Of a stretch of DNA of 64,000 nucleotides, positions 17,565 to 26,587 are shown piece after piece. This DNA comes from Pseudomonas azotoformans (GTDB taxonomy: Bacteria > Pseudomonadota > Gammaproteobacteria > Pseudomonadales > Pseudomonadaceae), in contig NZ_LT629702.1 in assembly GCF_900103345.1 (NCBI RefSeq), positions 2,852,001 through 2,916,000 on the forward strand, written 5' to 3'. Each line of letters starts with the position of its first letter. The stretch's first letter is position 1. The notes beneath the pieces were generated by a model. The model was not told the origin of the DNA and did no database searches. It was given only the letters and a program-made list of their open reading frames with translations. The position numbers were made by a program, and so were the translations under genes.

Positions 17565-18065
17565 CTACTGCAATACGAAGTTAGTGAAGAGCGCCTGCTC
17601 GACCACGACTTTGCCGAGCTCCTTCTGGGCCACTTCCTGCACGCTGGCCGTGACCTTCTGGCGCAGCATTTCCTGGCCCACCGGGGTGGCAAGTGTGTCG
17701 AAGCTCTGGCTGGAGAACAGCATGACGAGGTTGTTGCGGATCACGGGCATGTGCACCTTGAGGGCGTCCAGGTCCGAAGCGTTACGTGCCAGCAAGGTGA
17801 TGCTCACCTGCAGGTAGCGTTGACGACCGTTCTGATTGAAGTTGGCGACAAAGGCCGGAAGCATCGGCTCGAAGATTGCCGGTTGCTTGACGTTAGTGGC
17901 GGTTTCGGCGGCAGGGGCCGGTTTGCTGGCACTGCTGTGCATGATGTACCAGGTGCCGCCGACCGAGGCGCCGATGGCCAGGAGCAGGCCCAGGACTATC
18001 AACAGGATAAGCTTGAGCTTGCCTTTGCCTGCGGGTGCTTTTGCTGCGTCGTCGCTCTTCGCCAT
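17565..18065 (-). CDS. fliL: FliL, flagellar basal body-associated protein
   Basis: This 166-residue, single-pass membrane protein surrounds the stator. A Lys/Ala-rich cytoplasmic start is followed by a membrane helix (LKLILLIVLGLLLAIGASVGG) of about 21 residues and a periplasmic domain ending at NFVLQ. It is first in the fliLMNOPQR-flhB run and has its own sigma-54 promoter at 18116-18131. Confidence 0.96.
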   Translation of the reverse strand: MAKSDDAAKAPAGKGKLKLILLIVLGLLLAIGASVGGTWYIMHSSASKPAPAAETATNVKQPAIFEPMLPAFVANFNQNGRQRYLQVSITLLARNASDLDALKVHMPVIRNNLVMLFSSQSFDTLATPVGQEMLRQKVTASVQEVAQKELGKVVVEQALFTNFVLQ

Positions 18066-18115
18066 GCCAATAATCCGTCACTATTCGGGGATTCATAGAT
18101 CTACGGAAAGGCAAG

Positions 18116-18131
18116 AGCAAGTGTTATGCCA
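18116..18131 (-). promoter_or_regulatory. sigma-54 promoter of fliL operon
   Basis: The minus strand reads TGGCATAACACTTGCT, close to the TGGCACG-N4-TTGCW consensus with perfect GG-N10-GC spacing. The -24 element is 66 bp from the fliL start. FleQ or FleR would be the activator. Confidence 0.75.
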
Positions 18132-18185
18132 GAGTTGTCTGGTGGATTTGGAGGTGTATCCCGATATCGGCCACGCAACAGATCC

Positions 18186-18278
18186 AATGTGGGAGCGGGC
18201 TTGCTCGCGAATGCGGTTTATCAGTAACAGATATACTGACTGTTCCACCGCATTCGCGAGCAAGCCCGCTCCCACATT
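18186..18278. repeat. REP inverted pair between fliK and fliL
   Basis: Arms of about 31 bp, beginning AATGTGGGAGCGGGCTTGCT, are inverted copies at the two ends with about 30 bp between. The same arm sequence occurs at 47473-47565 and 51860-51955. It marks the boundary between the fliK and fliL transcription units. Confidence 0.9.
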
Positions 18279-18299
18279 TGGGCCTGCGCAACGTTCAAA

Positions 18300-19640
18300 T
18301 CAGGCGTAGTAGTCCACCGCGCTGGAGCCGATCACGGTGGATGTCACCGGCGTAAGGGCTTCAGCCACATCAATGTGGCTGCCACTGTCGCCGTTATCCC
18401 CGCCACGTCCACCGCTGCGGCTCACGCCACCGGTCTGGGCCTGTTGCTGCTGTTGCTCCTGGCCACGGGACTGGTCGGACACATTCACATCCACCTGCCC
18501 CATGCCCTGCTGGGCAAACATCTCCCGCAAGCGCCCGGACTGGCTTTCCAACGCTTCGCGTACCACCGGGTGGGCGCTCATGAAGTTGACCTGGGCCTGT
18601 TGGTCGGCGGTCATATTGACCTTGATATCCAGGCGGCCGAGCTCAGCGGGTTGCAACTGGATCTCCGCCGACTTGAGGTTGGCGCTGGACAGGTACATCA
18701 CCCGGTTGACGATTTCGTCGGTCCAGCCGCTCTGGTGCATGGCCAATGGTGCATTGGTCACCGGTGGCAAGGCGTTGGCGGTTTTCGGCGTGGCGGCTTG
18801 CGTCAATGCGGCCAGGCGGTTGGCGAAGTCATCGACACGGGTGTCGCTGCTGGCGTTCTTCAGGTCCTTGAGACCGTCTTCGATCAACCCGCTGAAGGCC
18901 TTGTCGCCGCCCTGGTCGGTGCTGTCTTTGGTGGCTTGCTGGTCGACCATATTGGCCAGGCCGGCGGCGAAATTCTGTGCGGCGGTGGGTTGATCCTGAG
19001 TTGGCGCCGGAGCGCTTTTTGCCTGCGCCTGGCTGCTGGCCGATACGTGACCGCCCTGCTCCATCGCCAGGCGCACGGCTGGCATGGCATCCAGGGGATC
19101 AGCCTCCGGATCGAACGCAGGCTTGGCCTCCTCGGTCGCGGCGACCGGCGCTGCAACCACCGGCTGGGCCTTGTCATCCTTGGCGGTGGTAACGGGCGCG
19201 GGTGTTTCAACCGGCACCGGCACGGCTATCGGGGTTACGGTGGCAATCAATGCCGGGTCGACCACCGGGTCAGCCGGAGGCTGCTGCACCAGGGTCGGGT
19301 CGGCTGGCGCGTCGTCATCCTTGCTGGCGCTGTCGTCGGTTTTGGCCGGCGGCGTGGCAGGCAAGGTATTGCCGCTATCGGCAACGGCTGGCGTGCTGGC
19401 GGCAGGCTTGTCATTGCCCGCTGCAGGCTTGGCGCTGGCATCGGACGACTTGCCTGCAGTGGGTTTGGCCGAGCTGTCGTCGGTCTTGACGGAAGGTTTG
19501 GACGCCTGGTTGGCAAACACTTGAGCGAAGCCAGGGCCCTTGTCCCGTGGGTCCGCAGCCGCTGCCGGTGGGTTGGCAGAGGGCGCTTGAGGCTTGGCCG
19601 CGGGGGCAGCCTGAAGGAGCGAATTGGGGGCGACTGGCAT
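18300..19640 (-). CDS. fliK: FliK, flagellar hook-length control protein
   Basis: This 446-residue protein measures hook length and triggers the export switch. Most of the sequence is Ala/Pro/Asp/Lys-rich and low-complexity, typical of the FliK ruler region. The conserved C-terminal domain is visible as LQLQPAELGRLDIKVNM and HPVVREALESQSGRLREMF, with a Gln-rich stretch near the end. The start MPVAPNSLLQ is chosen because GGAGA lies 9-10 nt upstream, whereas an earlier in-frame ATG has none. A sigma-54 promoter precedes it and REP DNA follows it. Confidence 0.93.
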   Translation of the reverse strand: MPVAPNSLLQAAPAAKPQAPSANPPAAAADPRDKGPGFAQVFANQASKPSVKTDDSSAKPTAGKSSDASAKPAAGNDKPAASTPAVADSGNTLPATPPAKTDDSASKDDDAPADPTLVQQPPADPVVDPALIATVTPIAVPVPVETPAPVTTAKDDKAQPVVAAPVAATEEAKPAFDPEADPLDAMPAVRLAMEQGGHVSASSQAQAKSAPAPTQDQPTAAQNFAAGLANMVDQQATKDSTDQGGDKAFSGLIEDGLKDLKNASSDTRVDDFANRLAALTQAATPKTANALPPVTNAPLAMHQSGWTDEIVNRVMYLSSANLKSAEIQLQPAELGRLDIKVNMTADQQAQVNFMSAHPVVREALESQSGRLREMFAQQGMGQVDVNVSDQSRGQEQQQQQAQTGGVSRSGGRGGDNGDSGSHIDVAEALTPVTSTVIGSSAVDYYA

Positions 19641-19691
19641 AGGTAAAGGTCTCCACTGCATGGGGGTCGGGGATGCAGTAACTGAAGGTAG

Positions 19692-19707
19692 AGCAAGAGT
19701 TGGGCCA
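19692..19707 (-). promoter_or_regulatory. sigma-54 promoter of fliK
   Basis: The minus strand reads TGGCCCAACTCTTGCT, with GG-N10-GC spacing and a consensus TTGCT at -12. The -24 element is 67 bp from the chosen fliK start, which supports that start. Confidence 0.7.
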
Positions 19708-19759
19708 GGTTGGTATATCGACCGAGTACATATCCATTTCTTCGGTTACGGCTGATATT

Positions 19760-20492
19760 GGTTCCGCCCTTACGGCGGCTCACTTTTGAAAAGCCGGAAT
19801 GCCGGCCCAGTCAAAAGTAAGCAAAACGCTCTTGCCCCAACACTCGGCACCTCGCTTAGGCTCGGTGTGCCCGTAATTCGACAGGGATTTGGGGGGCCGC
19901 CGCCACGCGCCATCCATGGCGCGGGGCGGCTAAACCGGCATCCCTGCCGGTTTACCCCCCAAATCCCTGCCGAATTCCGGCCAGCGTGTTTGACGGGGCG
20001 CCTAAGATCAAAATCAAAAGCAAAGCGCGGCGGCCTGGTAGCCGACCGAGTCGTTAAGGCATACGCGTTCCCCCTGTAGGAGCCGGGCTTGCCCGCGAAG
20101 GTCGTTAACGATGACGCGGGAAACCAGGATAAACGCGGCGCCCTCACCGGTTTTAGGGCTGCTTCGCAGCCCAACGCGGGGCAAGCCCGCTCACCACAGT
20201 AAGTGGGTTACACAGAACAGAAAACGTATCTACGATGCGAAGCGAGTCGCTCTTGCTTTTGATCTTCGGCGCCCCGTCAAACACGCTGGCCGAGCGCAGG
20301 CTTGAATCCGTGGGTAACCCGGCAGGACGCCGGGTTAGCCGCCCCGCGCCATGGATGGCGCGTGGCGGCGGCCCACGGATTCAAGCCGGAGTGAGGGAAC
20401 ACCGAGCCTAGGCGAGGTGCCGAGTGTTGGGGCGAAGGCCTTTTGGTTACTTTTGGGCCTTTCCAAAAGTGACCCGCCGTAAGGGCGGAACC
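19760..20492. repeat. Composite inverted repeat of about 730 bp, gene-free
   Basis: The left arm (19760 to about 20015) and right arm (about 20252-20492) are imperfect inverted copies of each other. Shared blocks include GGTTCCGCCCTTACGGCGG, the CCCCAACACTCGGCACCTCG block, GCCGCCGCCACGCGCCATCC and GCCAGCGTGTTTGACGGGGC. A REP-like inverted pair (20074-20199) lies at the centre. No credible coding sequence is visible; the short frames inside have no ribosome sites and cross the repeat. It resembles the mosaic intergenic repeats known from P. fluorescens genomes. It separates fliK from hptB. Confidence 0.85.
20074..20199. repeat. REP-like pair in the centre of the composite repeat
   Basis: CTGTAGGAGCCGGGCTTGCC at the left and CGGGGCAAGCCCGCTCACCA at the right form an inverted pair around GGGCTTGCCC. 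GGGCTGCTTCGCAGCCC forms a short hairpin between them. A closely similar arrangement recurs at 57706-57850. Confidence 0.75.
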
Positions 20493-20530
20493 ATAAGCCG
20501 CCGTTACATAAAAAACGGATATGTACTCAA

Positions 20531-20878
20531 TCAAACCTGAAACCGCTGCCGCTCCGACTCATACAACGGCTTCACCAACGCAAACTCCCGATCAATCTGA
20601 TCGACCAACTCCCCCAGATCCCCAACCGCAGACTCAACCGACTCAACCTCCAACCGCTGACACAACTGCGCCAACCGCACCGCCCCCAGGTTCCCACTGC
20701 TGCCCTTGAAACTATGCGCAATCCGCCCCAACGCCTTGGCATCATCCCTGGCCTTGCGCAGCGCTTCGACGCGTTTCTGGGAATCATCGAGAAAGGTATC
20801 AAGCAGCTTGGGATACTCGCCTTCCATAACTTCCTGCAAACCCGACAACACCTCCGGGTCCAGATGTAGATCAACCAC
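20531..20878 (-). CDS. hptB: HptB, histidine phosphotransfer protein
   Basis: This 115-residue Hpt domain relays phosphate from hybrid sensor kinases to the response regulator next door. The phospho-acceptor is H55 in RIAHSFKGSSGN. A four-helix pattern fills the rest. In P. aeruginosa the orthologous HptB-HsbR-HsbA route links RetS/PA1611-type kinases to swarming and biofilm control. Here the gene lies 30 bp downstream of hsbR. Confidence 0.92.
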   Translation of the reverse strand: MVDLHLDPEVLSGLQEVMEGEYPKLLDTFLDDSQKRVEALRKARDDAKALGRIAHSFKGSSGNLGAVRLAQLCQRLEVESVESAVGDLGELVDQIDREFALVKPLYESERQRFQV

Positions 20879-20908
20879 TTGCTCGCTCCTTGATCAAGAA
20901 TCGGCGGA

Positions 20909-22627
20909 TTATGCCAGAGCCTCCCAGGAAAACTCCACGCAGACACTGCGCCCGCCGTCCGACCAGCGTACATCGCTGCTCAATTGACGCACCAGGCTCA
21001 AGCCCCGGCCTGACAGACGGTCGATATCGAGCGGCCGCGCCAGCATCTGTTCCACGTCGAACCCAGGACCGCTGTCCTCGATGCGCAGGGTCATCCTTCC
21101 GCCCACCTCGGTCGGCACCACCTGCACATGCACCCGTATATAGCCGCTGTTGAGCTGCGCCAGGCGGTCATTACGCAGGCGGTAATACTCGGCAAACCCT
21201 TGGGCGTCACGCTTGAGCCGGGAATCCAGCCCCAGCACGCCATGCTCCAGCGCATTGGAATACAGCTCCGCCATCACGCTGTACAGCGCCCCGCTCTGCT
21301 CGCGCAGACCGTGAATCTCCAGCAGCAGTTGCAGCAAGTACGGCAATGGGTTGTAACGCTTCAACGTCTCAGCACGAAATTCGAAACTGACTGACCAATC
21401 CAGCGGACAAGACTGCCCACTGTCGGCATACAACGGCCCGCTGGCACGCAGCTGCTGGCCGCCGTGCAGGGTGATTTCCACCATGCTCACGTCATCCCGC
21501 GCTTCACCTCGGAACGCCGCCAGGGCCTGCTCGATATCTTCAAACAGCCGATCCGGCTCACGGTTGGCAGCGAACACCTGCTGCAAGCGTTCAGCGCCGA
21601 ACAACTGGTCATTGGCGTCAGCGGTATCCAGCACGCCATCGGACAACAGGAACACCCGGTCACCCAGGGCCATGGGCCAGACTTCGGTGCGATCATCAAA
21701 GACCTCAGCCGACAGCACCCCCAATGGCAAATGCCGCGATTCCAGCGGCGTGCGTTTGCCCGTGGCGATTTCATGCACATAGCCTTCGGGCATCCCACCG
21801 TTCCACACCTCCACCACCCGTCGCTGCGTGCTGAGGCACAACAGGGTGGCGCAGCAGAACATGTCCACCGGCAGGATGCGCTTGAGCTTGGCGTTCATCT
21901 CCCGCAGGGTCTGCGCCAGGCCGTAGCCCTTGGCGGTCATGCCGTAGAACACTTCCGCCAGGGGCATGGCGCCCACCGCCGCCGGCAGGCCATGGCCGGT
22001 GAAGTCGCCGAGCAGCACATGCATATCGCCGGACGGGGTGTAGGCGGCCAACAGCAGGTCGCCGTTGAACAACGCATAGGGCGATTGCAGGTAGCGGATA
22101 TTCGGCGCGGCGTTGATGCAGCCGGAATGGGCAACCTTGTCGAACACTGCCTTGGCCACCCGTTGCTCGTGCAGCAGGTAGTCGTGATGCTTGGCAATCA
22201 GGTCGCGCTGCTGCAAAACCGTCGCCTGCAACCGGCGCAGGCGGTCCATGGCGTTGATCTTCGCCGCGAGAATCAGCGGGTTGTAGGGTTTGGCTAAAAA
22301 GTCATCACCGCCGGCATCCAGGCACTGGGCCAGCGCTTCGCTCTCGCGCAGGGAGGTGAGAAAAATCAGCGGCACCAGCTCTTCACCCGCCAATTGCTTG
22401 ATTCGGCGCGCCGCCTCAAAGCCGTCCATCACCGGCATCAGCGCATCCATCAACACCAACTGCGGGCGCTCACGGGTAAACACCGCGACCGCTTCAGCGC
22501 CGTTGGTGGCCGTGAGCACCTGATGGCCCTGGCGCCGGATGATGGTCGACAGCAACAACAGGTCGGCGGCACTGTCCTCGGCGATCAGGATTGTCAGCGG
22601 CTCAAGGACCGGGGCCAGGACGCTCAA
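20909..22627 (-). CDS. hsbR: HsbR, response regulator with PP2C phosphatase and anti-sigma kinase domains
   Basis: This 572-residue protein receives phosphate from HptB and controls the phosphorylation of HsbA. The order is an N-terminal receiver (acidic residues in IAEDSAAD, acceptor Asp in LVLMDALMPVMDG), a coiled linker, a SpoIIE-like PP2C phosphatase (GDFTGHGLPAAVGAM, LSDGVLD) and a C-terminal GHKL kinase domain (ELYSNALEHGVLG, EDSGPGFD, GRGLSLV). The apparent start is TTG at 22627, whose TTGA overlaps the hsbA stop; no ATG or GTG occurs before the receiver core. Translational coupling to hsbA is therefore likely. Confidence 0.92.
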   Translation of the reverse strand: MSVLAPVLEPLTILIAEDSAADLLLLSTIIRRQGHQVLTATNGAEAVAVFTRERPQLVLMDALMPVMDGFEAARRIKQLAGEELVPLIFLTSLRESEALAQCLDAGGDDFLAKPYNPLILAAKINAMDRLRRLQATVLQQRDLIAKHHDYLLHEQRVAKAVFDKVAHSGCINAAPNIRYLQSPYALFNGDLLLAAYTPSGDMHVLLGDFTGHGLPAAVGAMPLAEVFYGMTAKGYGLAQTLREMNAKLKRILPVDMFCCATLLCLSTQRRVVEVWNGGMPEGYVHEIATGKRTPLESRHLPLGVLSAEVFDDRTEVWPMALGDRVFLLSDGVLDTADANDQLFGAERLQQVFAANREPDRLFEDIEQALAAFRGEARDDVSMVEITLHGGQQLRASGPLYADSGQSCPLDWSVSFEFRAETLKRYNPLPYLLQLLLEIHGLREQSGALYSVMAELYSNALEHGVLGLDSRLKRDAQGFAEYYRLRNDRLAQLNSGYIRVHVQVVPTEVGGRMTLRIEDSGPGFDVEQMLARPLDIDRLSGRGLSLVRQLSSDVRWSDGGRSVCVEFSWEALA

Positions 22628-22926
22628 CTGATGTCGAACAGTTTGTCGAAGTTGGAGATGCCGAGGATCTTGCGCACATCCGAATTGCTGTTGATCACCC
22701 GGATATCGGCGTCATCGCCGGCATGGTCGCGCAGCAGCAAGAGCATGCCGAGGGCGGAGCTGTCGAGGTAGGTCGTCTCTTTCAAGTCCACGACGTAGGT
22801 ATTGGGCACTTTGTAGAAGCGCTCATAGGCTTCGCGAAACGTCTGGTGGCTGCCGAAATCGAACCGGCCCTTGACTGCGATCGTCAACTTCGTCCCATCC
22901 AGGGATACTTCTGACTCGACTGACAT
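22624..22926 (-). CDS. hsbA: HsbA, anti-sigma factor antagonist
   Basis: This 100-residue STAS-domain protein has the phosphorylatable serine S56 in LDSSALGMLLLL. In P. aeruginosa, unphosphorylated HsbA binds the anti-sigma factor FlgM and thereby frees FliA, while the phosphorylated form works with a diguanylate cyclase. The placement among flagellar genes agrees with this role. The start MSVESEVSLD is preceded by AAGGAAG. It is the first gene of hsbA-hsbR-hptB. Confidence 0.93.
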   Translation of the reverse strand: MSVESEVSLDGTKLTIAVKGRFDFGSHQTFREAYERFYKVPNTYVVDLKETTYLDSSALGMLLLLRDHAGDDADIRVINSNSDVRKILGISNFDKLFDIS

Positions 22927-22936
22927 GTGACTGCTT

Positions 22937-22961
22937 CCTTGTCATTGGCAATGACACAAGG
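22937..22961. promoter_or_regulatory. Dyad symmetry just upstream of hsbA
   Basis: TGTCATT and AATGACA form a perfect 7-bp inverted repeat around GGC (22940-22956), extended imperfectly by CCTT and CAAGG. It lies 13 bp upstream of the hsbA start and downstream of fliJ. It could be an operator, an RNA hairpin, or a processing site separating fliJ from the hsb genes. Confidence 0.4.
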
Positions 22962-22991
22962 TTTAGCAGGTGCCGGGGATGTGGGCAACTT

Positions 22992-23441
22992 TCAATAGAC
23001 GTCTTTGCGCGGCATGCGCTGCGAAAGCTCATCCAGCAACTTTTGCTCGCGCTTGTCTTCGAGCGCCCGTGCTTCGTCGATATAGCGCTGCACCAACTTG
23101 CGCAACCCTTCGACCCGGGCAAACGCGGCTTGCCAGCTCTCACGCGCCTTATCGAGGTTGTTCTGGTGCCAGGCCAGGCTTTGGCGTTGCTGGCCGACGG
23201 CGGTTTCCAACTGGTTGAGAAAGCCCTGGTAACCCATCAGCCATTGGCCGGACACGCCCTTGCTGCCGCGCTCGATCCATTGCTGCTGGTACTCGCCGCG
23301 AAAACGCTCCAGGTCGCCCAGCTTGCTTTCCGCCAAGCGGACTTGCCCCTGGAAGTAACCCAGGCGCTGCACGGCGGTTTTCTCGGCCTTCTCGGCCATG
23401 TCCACCACCGGAGCCAGACGCGCGGCGCGGCTGTTGGCCAT
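22992..23441 (-). CDS. fliJ: FliJ, flagellar export chaperone escort
   Basis: This 149-residue protein is almost entirely alpha-helical coiled coil with many Arg, Gln and Glu residues, as expected for the FliJ stalk of the export ATPase. It starts 3 bp after fliI and is the last gene of fliEFGHIJ. The sequence is weakly conserved; position carries much of the call. Confidence 0.93.
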   Translation of the reverse strand: MANSRAARLAPVVDMAEKAEKTAVQRLGYFQGQVRLAESKLGDLERFRGEYQQQWIERGSKGVSGQWLMGYQGFLNQLETAVGQQRQSLAWHQNNLDKARESWQAAFARVEGLRKLVQRYIDEARALEDKREQKLLDELSQRMPRKDVY

Positions 23442-23444
23442 GGC

Positions 23445-24803
23445 TTAGCCGCCCGGCGCGGGGGCGAAGATCGACTGCAGGTGCGCTTCGCTTTCGCCCA
23501 TGCTGATCTTGTCGTTGAGACCCTGGCGCAAGTAGGTGACCAATTGCGGTTGCAGGGCAATCGCCAAGTCGGTGTCGCGATCACCGCCCGCCACGTAGGC
23601 GCCGACGCTGATCAAGTCGCGGCTCTGCTGGTAGCGCGACCACAGCTGCTTGAACTGTTGCGCACGGGCCATGTGTTCCGGCGTGACCACGGCCGGCATC
23701 ACCCGGCTGATGGACGCTTCGATGTCGATGGCCGGGTAATGCCCTTCTTCGGCCAGGCGCCGTGACAGCACGATGTGGCCGTCGAGCACGCCCCGCGCCG
23801 AGTCGGCAATCGGGTCCTGCTGGTCATCGCCTTCGGACAATACGGTGTAGAACGCGGTGATCGAGCCACCACCGGCCTCGGCGTTACCGGCGCGCTCCAC
23901 CAGCTTGGGCAGTTTGGCGAATACCGACGGCGGGTAACCCTTGGTCGCCGGCGGTTCGCCGATGGCCAGGGCGATTTCCCGCTGGGCCTGGGCGAAACGC
24001 GTGAGCGAATCCATCAGCAACAGGACGTTCTTGCCCTTGTCGCGGAAGTATTCGGCGATGCGCGTGCAGTACATGGCGGCGCGCAACCGCATCAGCGGCG
24101 CATCGTCGGCTGGGGATGCGACCACCACCGAGCGCTTGAGGCCTTCTTCACCGAGGCTGTGCTCGATGAATTCCTTCACCTCGCGGCCCCGCTCGCCGAT
24201 CAGCCCGACCACGATGATGTCGGCCTCGGTAAAGCGCGTCATCATGCCCAGCAACACCGACTTACCCACGCCGGTACCGGCGAACAGGCCCAGACGTTGG
24301 CCACGGCCGACCGTCAATAATCCGTTGATGCTGCGAATGCCCACGTCCAGCGGCACGCTGATGGGGTTGCGGTTGAGCGGGTTGATGGTGGGGCCGTCCA
24401 TCGGCACCCAGTCTTCGGCCTTCATGCCGCCCTTGCCGTCCAGCGCGCGACCAGCGCCGTCGAGTACGCGGCCGAGCATGCTCATGCCCATCGGCAGGCG
24501 GCCGGTGTCGGCCAACGGCACCACGCGGGCGCCGGGGGCAATGCCCGCCAGGCTGCCCACGGGCATCAGGAAAATCTTGCTGCCGGAAAAGCCCATCACT
24601 TCGGCTTCGACCTGCACCGGGTGGTAGCTGTCGTCGTTGATCACCATGCAGCGACTGCCCATGGCGGCGCGCAGGCCTTCGGCTTCGAGGGTCAGGCCGA
24701 CCATGCGCAGCAGGCGCCCTTCGAGGATCGGCTGGCCGGGCAACTCCGTAGCCTCGGCGTAACCACCCAGGCGCTTGGCGAAGCTGGTGCGGTCAAGGCG
24801 CAT
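23445..24803 (-). CDS. fliI: FliI, flagellum-specific export ATPase
   Basis: This 452-residue F1-beta-like ATPase powers export. The Walker A motif is [13 protein letters not shown] and Walker [13 protein letters not shown], with [18 protein letters not shown] as the type III export signature. Its start overlaps the fliH stop by 11 bp. FliH and FliJ, on either side, are its partners. Confidence 0.98.
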   Translation of the reverse strand: MRLDRTSFAKRLGGYAEATELPGQPILEGRLLRMVGLTLEAEGLRAAMGSRCMVINDDSYHPVQVEAEVMGFSGSKIFLMPVGSLAGIAPGARVVPLADTGRLPMGMSMLGRVLDGAGRALDGKGGMKAEDWVPMDGPTINPLNRNPISVPLDVGIRSINGLLTVGRGQRLGLFAGTGVGKSVLLGMMTRFTEADIIVVGLIGERGREVKEFIEHSLGEEGLKRSVVVASPADDAPLMRLRAAMYCTRIAEYFRDKGKNVLLLMDSLTRFAQAQREIALAIGEPPATKGYPPSVFAKLPKLVERAGNAEAGGGSITAFYTVLSEGDDQQDPIADSARGVLDGHIVLSRRLAEEGHYPAIDIEASISRVMPAVVTPEHMARAQQFKQLWSRYQQSRDLISVGAYVAGGDRDTDLAIALQPQLVTYLRQGLNDKISMGESEAHLQSIFAPAPGG

Positions 24804-25557
24804 CGACGGCGTCCAGGTCCACGCTCAGATCAGGCTCGGCCGGGTGCAGGGCCTGTTCGTGAAGCTGATCAAAGAGCTTGGCCATGATCTGGCTGATGCG
24901 GGTTTCCACCGTGGCATCGATGCGGCTGTGTTCGGTTTCGACCCGGCAACCACCGGGCTGCAACGCCGCGTCTTCGACGATGCGCCAGGTTTCTTCATGG
25001 CGCTCGCGCAAGGCTTTGACCTGCTCGAAATCCTGCGGGTTGATGTACAGCCGCACGTTGCCGACACCCAGGGGCAGCAGCTTGAGCGCTTCGCGCATCA
25101 CGCTTTCGATATGGCTGGAATCCAGCACCAACTCGCGCTGGATCACCTGGCGGGCAATGTGCTGCACCAGGCCGACCATGGCCTTTTCGATCTGCGAATC
25201 CTGCTCGGCGATGGGGTCGAACAGCGTGCCCATCAAGCGTTCCAGGCTGGCCAACTTGACGCTCAGCGCCTCTTCGGCTTCCTGGCGCACCTTGAGGGTG
25301 GTGCTGCGAAAACCATCTTTTTCACCCGCCGCGAAGCCTTCGTTGTAGGCCTCTTGGCGAATGGCTTCCAGTTCTTCCAGGGTCAGTGGCTGGACTTCAT
25401 CCAGCGGCACTTCTTCCATTTCCACCGGAAGTTCTTCGACCGGCTCCGGCTCGGGCTCCGGCACATGCGGGTCGAAGCTGGGCAACGACCAGATGTCGAA
25501 CCCACCGACGTCCCGTGCGCGAATCAGATCGCTGGGCGCCTCATCTTTGTTCGACAT
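24793..25557 (-). CDS. fliH: FliH, export ATPase regulator
   Basis: This 254-residue protein tethers FliI to FliN. It has an acidic, Pro/Glu-rich N-terminal third ([19 protein letters not shown]), a helical central part ([14 protein letters not shown]) and a V-ATPase E-subunit-like C-terminus ([15 protein letters not shown]). It begins 10 bp after fliG and overlaps fliI. Confidence 0.95.
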   Translation of the reverse strand: MSNKDEAPSDLIRARDVGGFDIWSLPSFDPHVPEPEPEPVEELPVEMEEVPLDEVQPLTLEELEAIRQEAYNEGFAAGEKDGFRSTTLKVRQEAEEALSVKLASLERLMGTLFDPIAEQDSQIEKAMVGLVQHIARQVIQRELVLDSSHIESVMREALKLLPLGVGNVRLYINPQDFEQVKALRERHEETWRIVEDAALQPGGCRVETEHSRIDATVETRISQIMAKLFDQLHEQALHPAEPDLSVDLDAVDAP

Positions 25558-25567
25558 GGGACGCGCC

Positions 25568-26587
25568 TTAGATCATTTCTTCGCCGCCCTTCCCGCCGAG
25601 AACGATTTCTCCGGCTTCGGCCATACGGCGGGCAATGGTGAGGATTTCTTTCTGTGCGGTTTCCACGTCGCTGACACGCACCGGGCCCTTGGCTTCCAGG
25701 TCGTCGCGCAACAGTTCCGAGGCACGCTTGGACATGTTCTTGAAGATCTTCTCTTTGACGTTTTCGTCCGAGCCCTTGAGGGCCAGCACCAGCACGTCCG
25801 AGGACACTTCGCGCAGCAACGCCTGGATGCCACGGTCGTCGACATCGGAGAGGTTGTTGAACACGAACATGAGGTCTTCGATCTGGCCGGACAGGGTGTC
25901 GTCGATCTCGCGGATCGAGTCCATCAACTGGCCTTCGACCGAGCTGTCGAGGAAGTTCATGATGTCCGCCGCACGCTTGATACCACCCAGGGTGGTGCGC
26001 GAGGCGTTCGAGTTGCCGGAGAACTGCTTCTCCAGAATCGTGTTGAGTTCTTTCAGCGCCGCCGGCTGTACGGTGTTCAGCGACGACACGCGCAGGATGA
26101 TGTCCAGGCGCACTTTGTGGTCGAAGTGGCCGAGCACTTCACCGGCCTGGTCGGGGTCGAGATACGCCACCACGATCGCCTGGATCTGCGGGTGTTCGTA
26201 GCGGATCACGTCGGCGACGGCACGCGGCTCCATCCATTTCAGGCTGTCCAGACCGCTGGTGTTGCCACCCAGCAGGATGCGGTCGATCAGGCCGTTGGCC
26301 TTGTCTTCGCCCAGGGCCGAGGTGAGCATCTTGCGGATGTAGCTGTCGGAGCCGACGCCCAGGCTGGTCTGGTCGCCGACGATCTCGACGAACTCGCTCA
26401 TCACCTGCTCGACCTGCTCGCGGTGCACATTGCGCATCTGCGCCATGGCCACGCCCACGCGCTGGACCTCTTTGGGCCCCATGTGGCGCAGCACTTGGGC
26501 GGCGTCGGTTTCACCGAGGGACAGCAGCAGGACTGCGGCTTTGTCGACCTTGGTGAGCTTGGCAACAGCGGCTCGATTATCACTCAT
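25568..26587 (-). CDS. fliG: FliG, flagellar rotor/switch protein
   Basis: This 339-residue rotor protein takes torque from the stators. The N-terminal domain binds FliF (KAAVLLLSLGETDAAQVLRH). Armadillo-like middle and C-terminal domains follow, the latter with the charged helix RDDLEAKGPVRVSDVETAQK that meets MotA. Its start overlaps the fliF stop by 8 bp. Confidence 0.97.
   Translation of the reverse strand: MSDNRAAVAKLTKVDKAAVLLLSLGETDAAQVLRHMGPKEVQRVGVAMAQMRNVHREQVEQVMSEFVEIVGDQTSLGVGSDSYIRKMLTSALGEDKANGLIDRILLGGNTSGLDSLKWMEPRAVADVIRYEHPQIQAIVVAYLDPDQAGEVLGHFDHKVRLDIILRVSSLNTVQPAALKELNTILEKQFSGNSNASRTTLGGIKRAADIMNFLDSSVEGQLMDSIREIDDTLSGQIEDLMFVFNNLSDVDDRGIQALLREVSSDVLVLALKGSDENVKEKIFKNMSKRASELLRDDLEAKGPVRVSDVETAQKEILTIARRMAEAGEIVLGGKGGEEMI

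Noticed and set aside
18186..18278. CRISPR-like repeats (the same 30-bp arm at several places)
   Set aside because: Copies are inverted pairs kilobases apart with no regular direct-repeat and spacer array and no cas genes; they are REP elements.
20111..20534. Short frames within the composite inverted repeat
   Set aside because: They cross repeat arms, have no ribosome sites and look like no known family.
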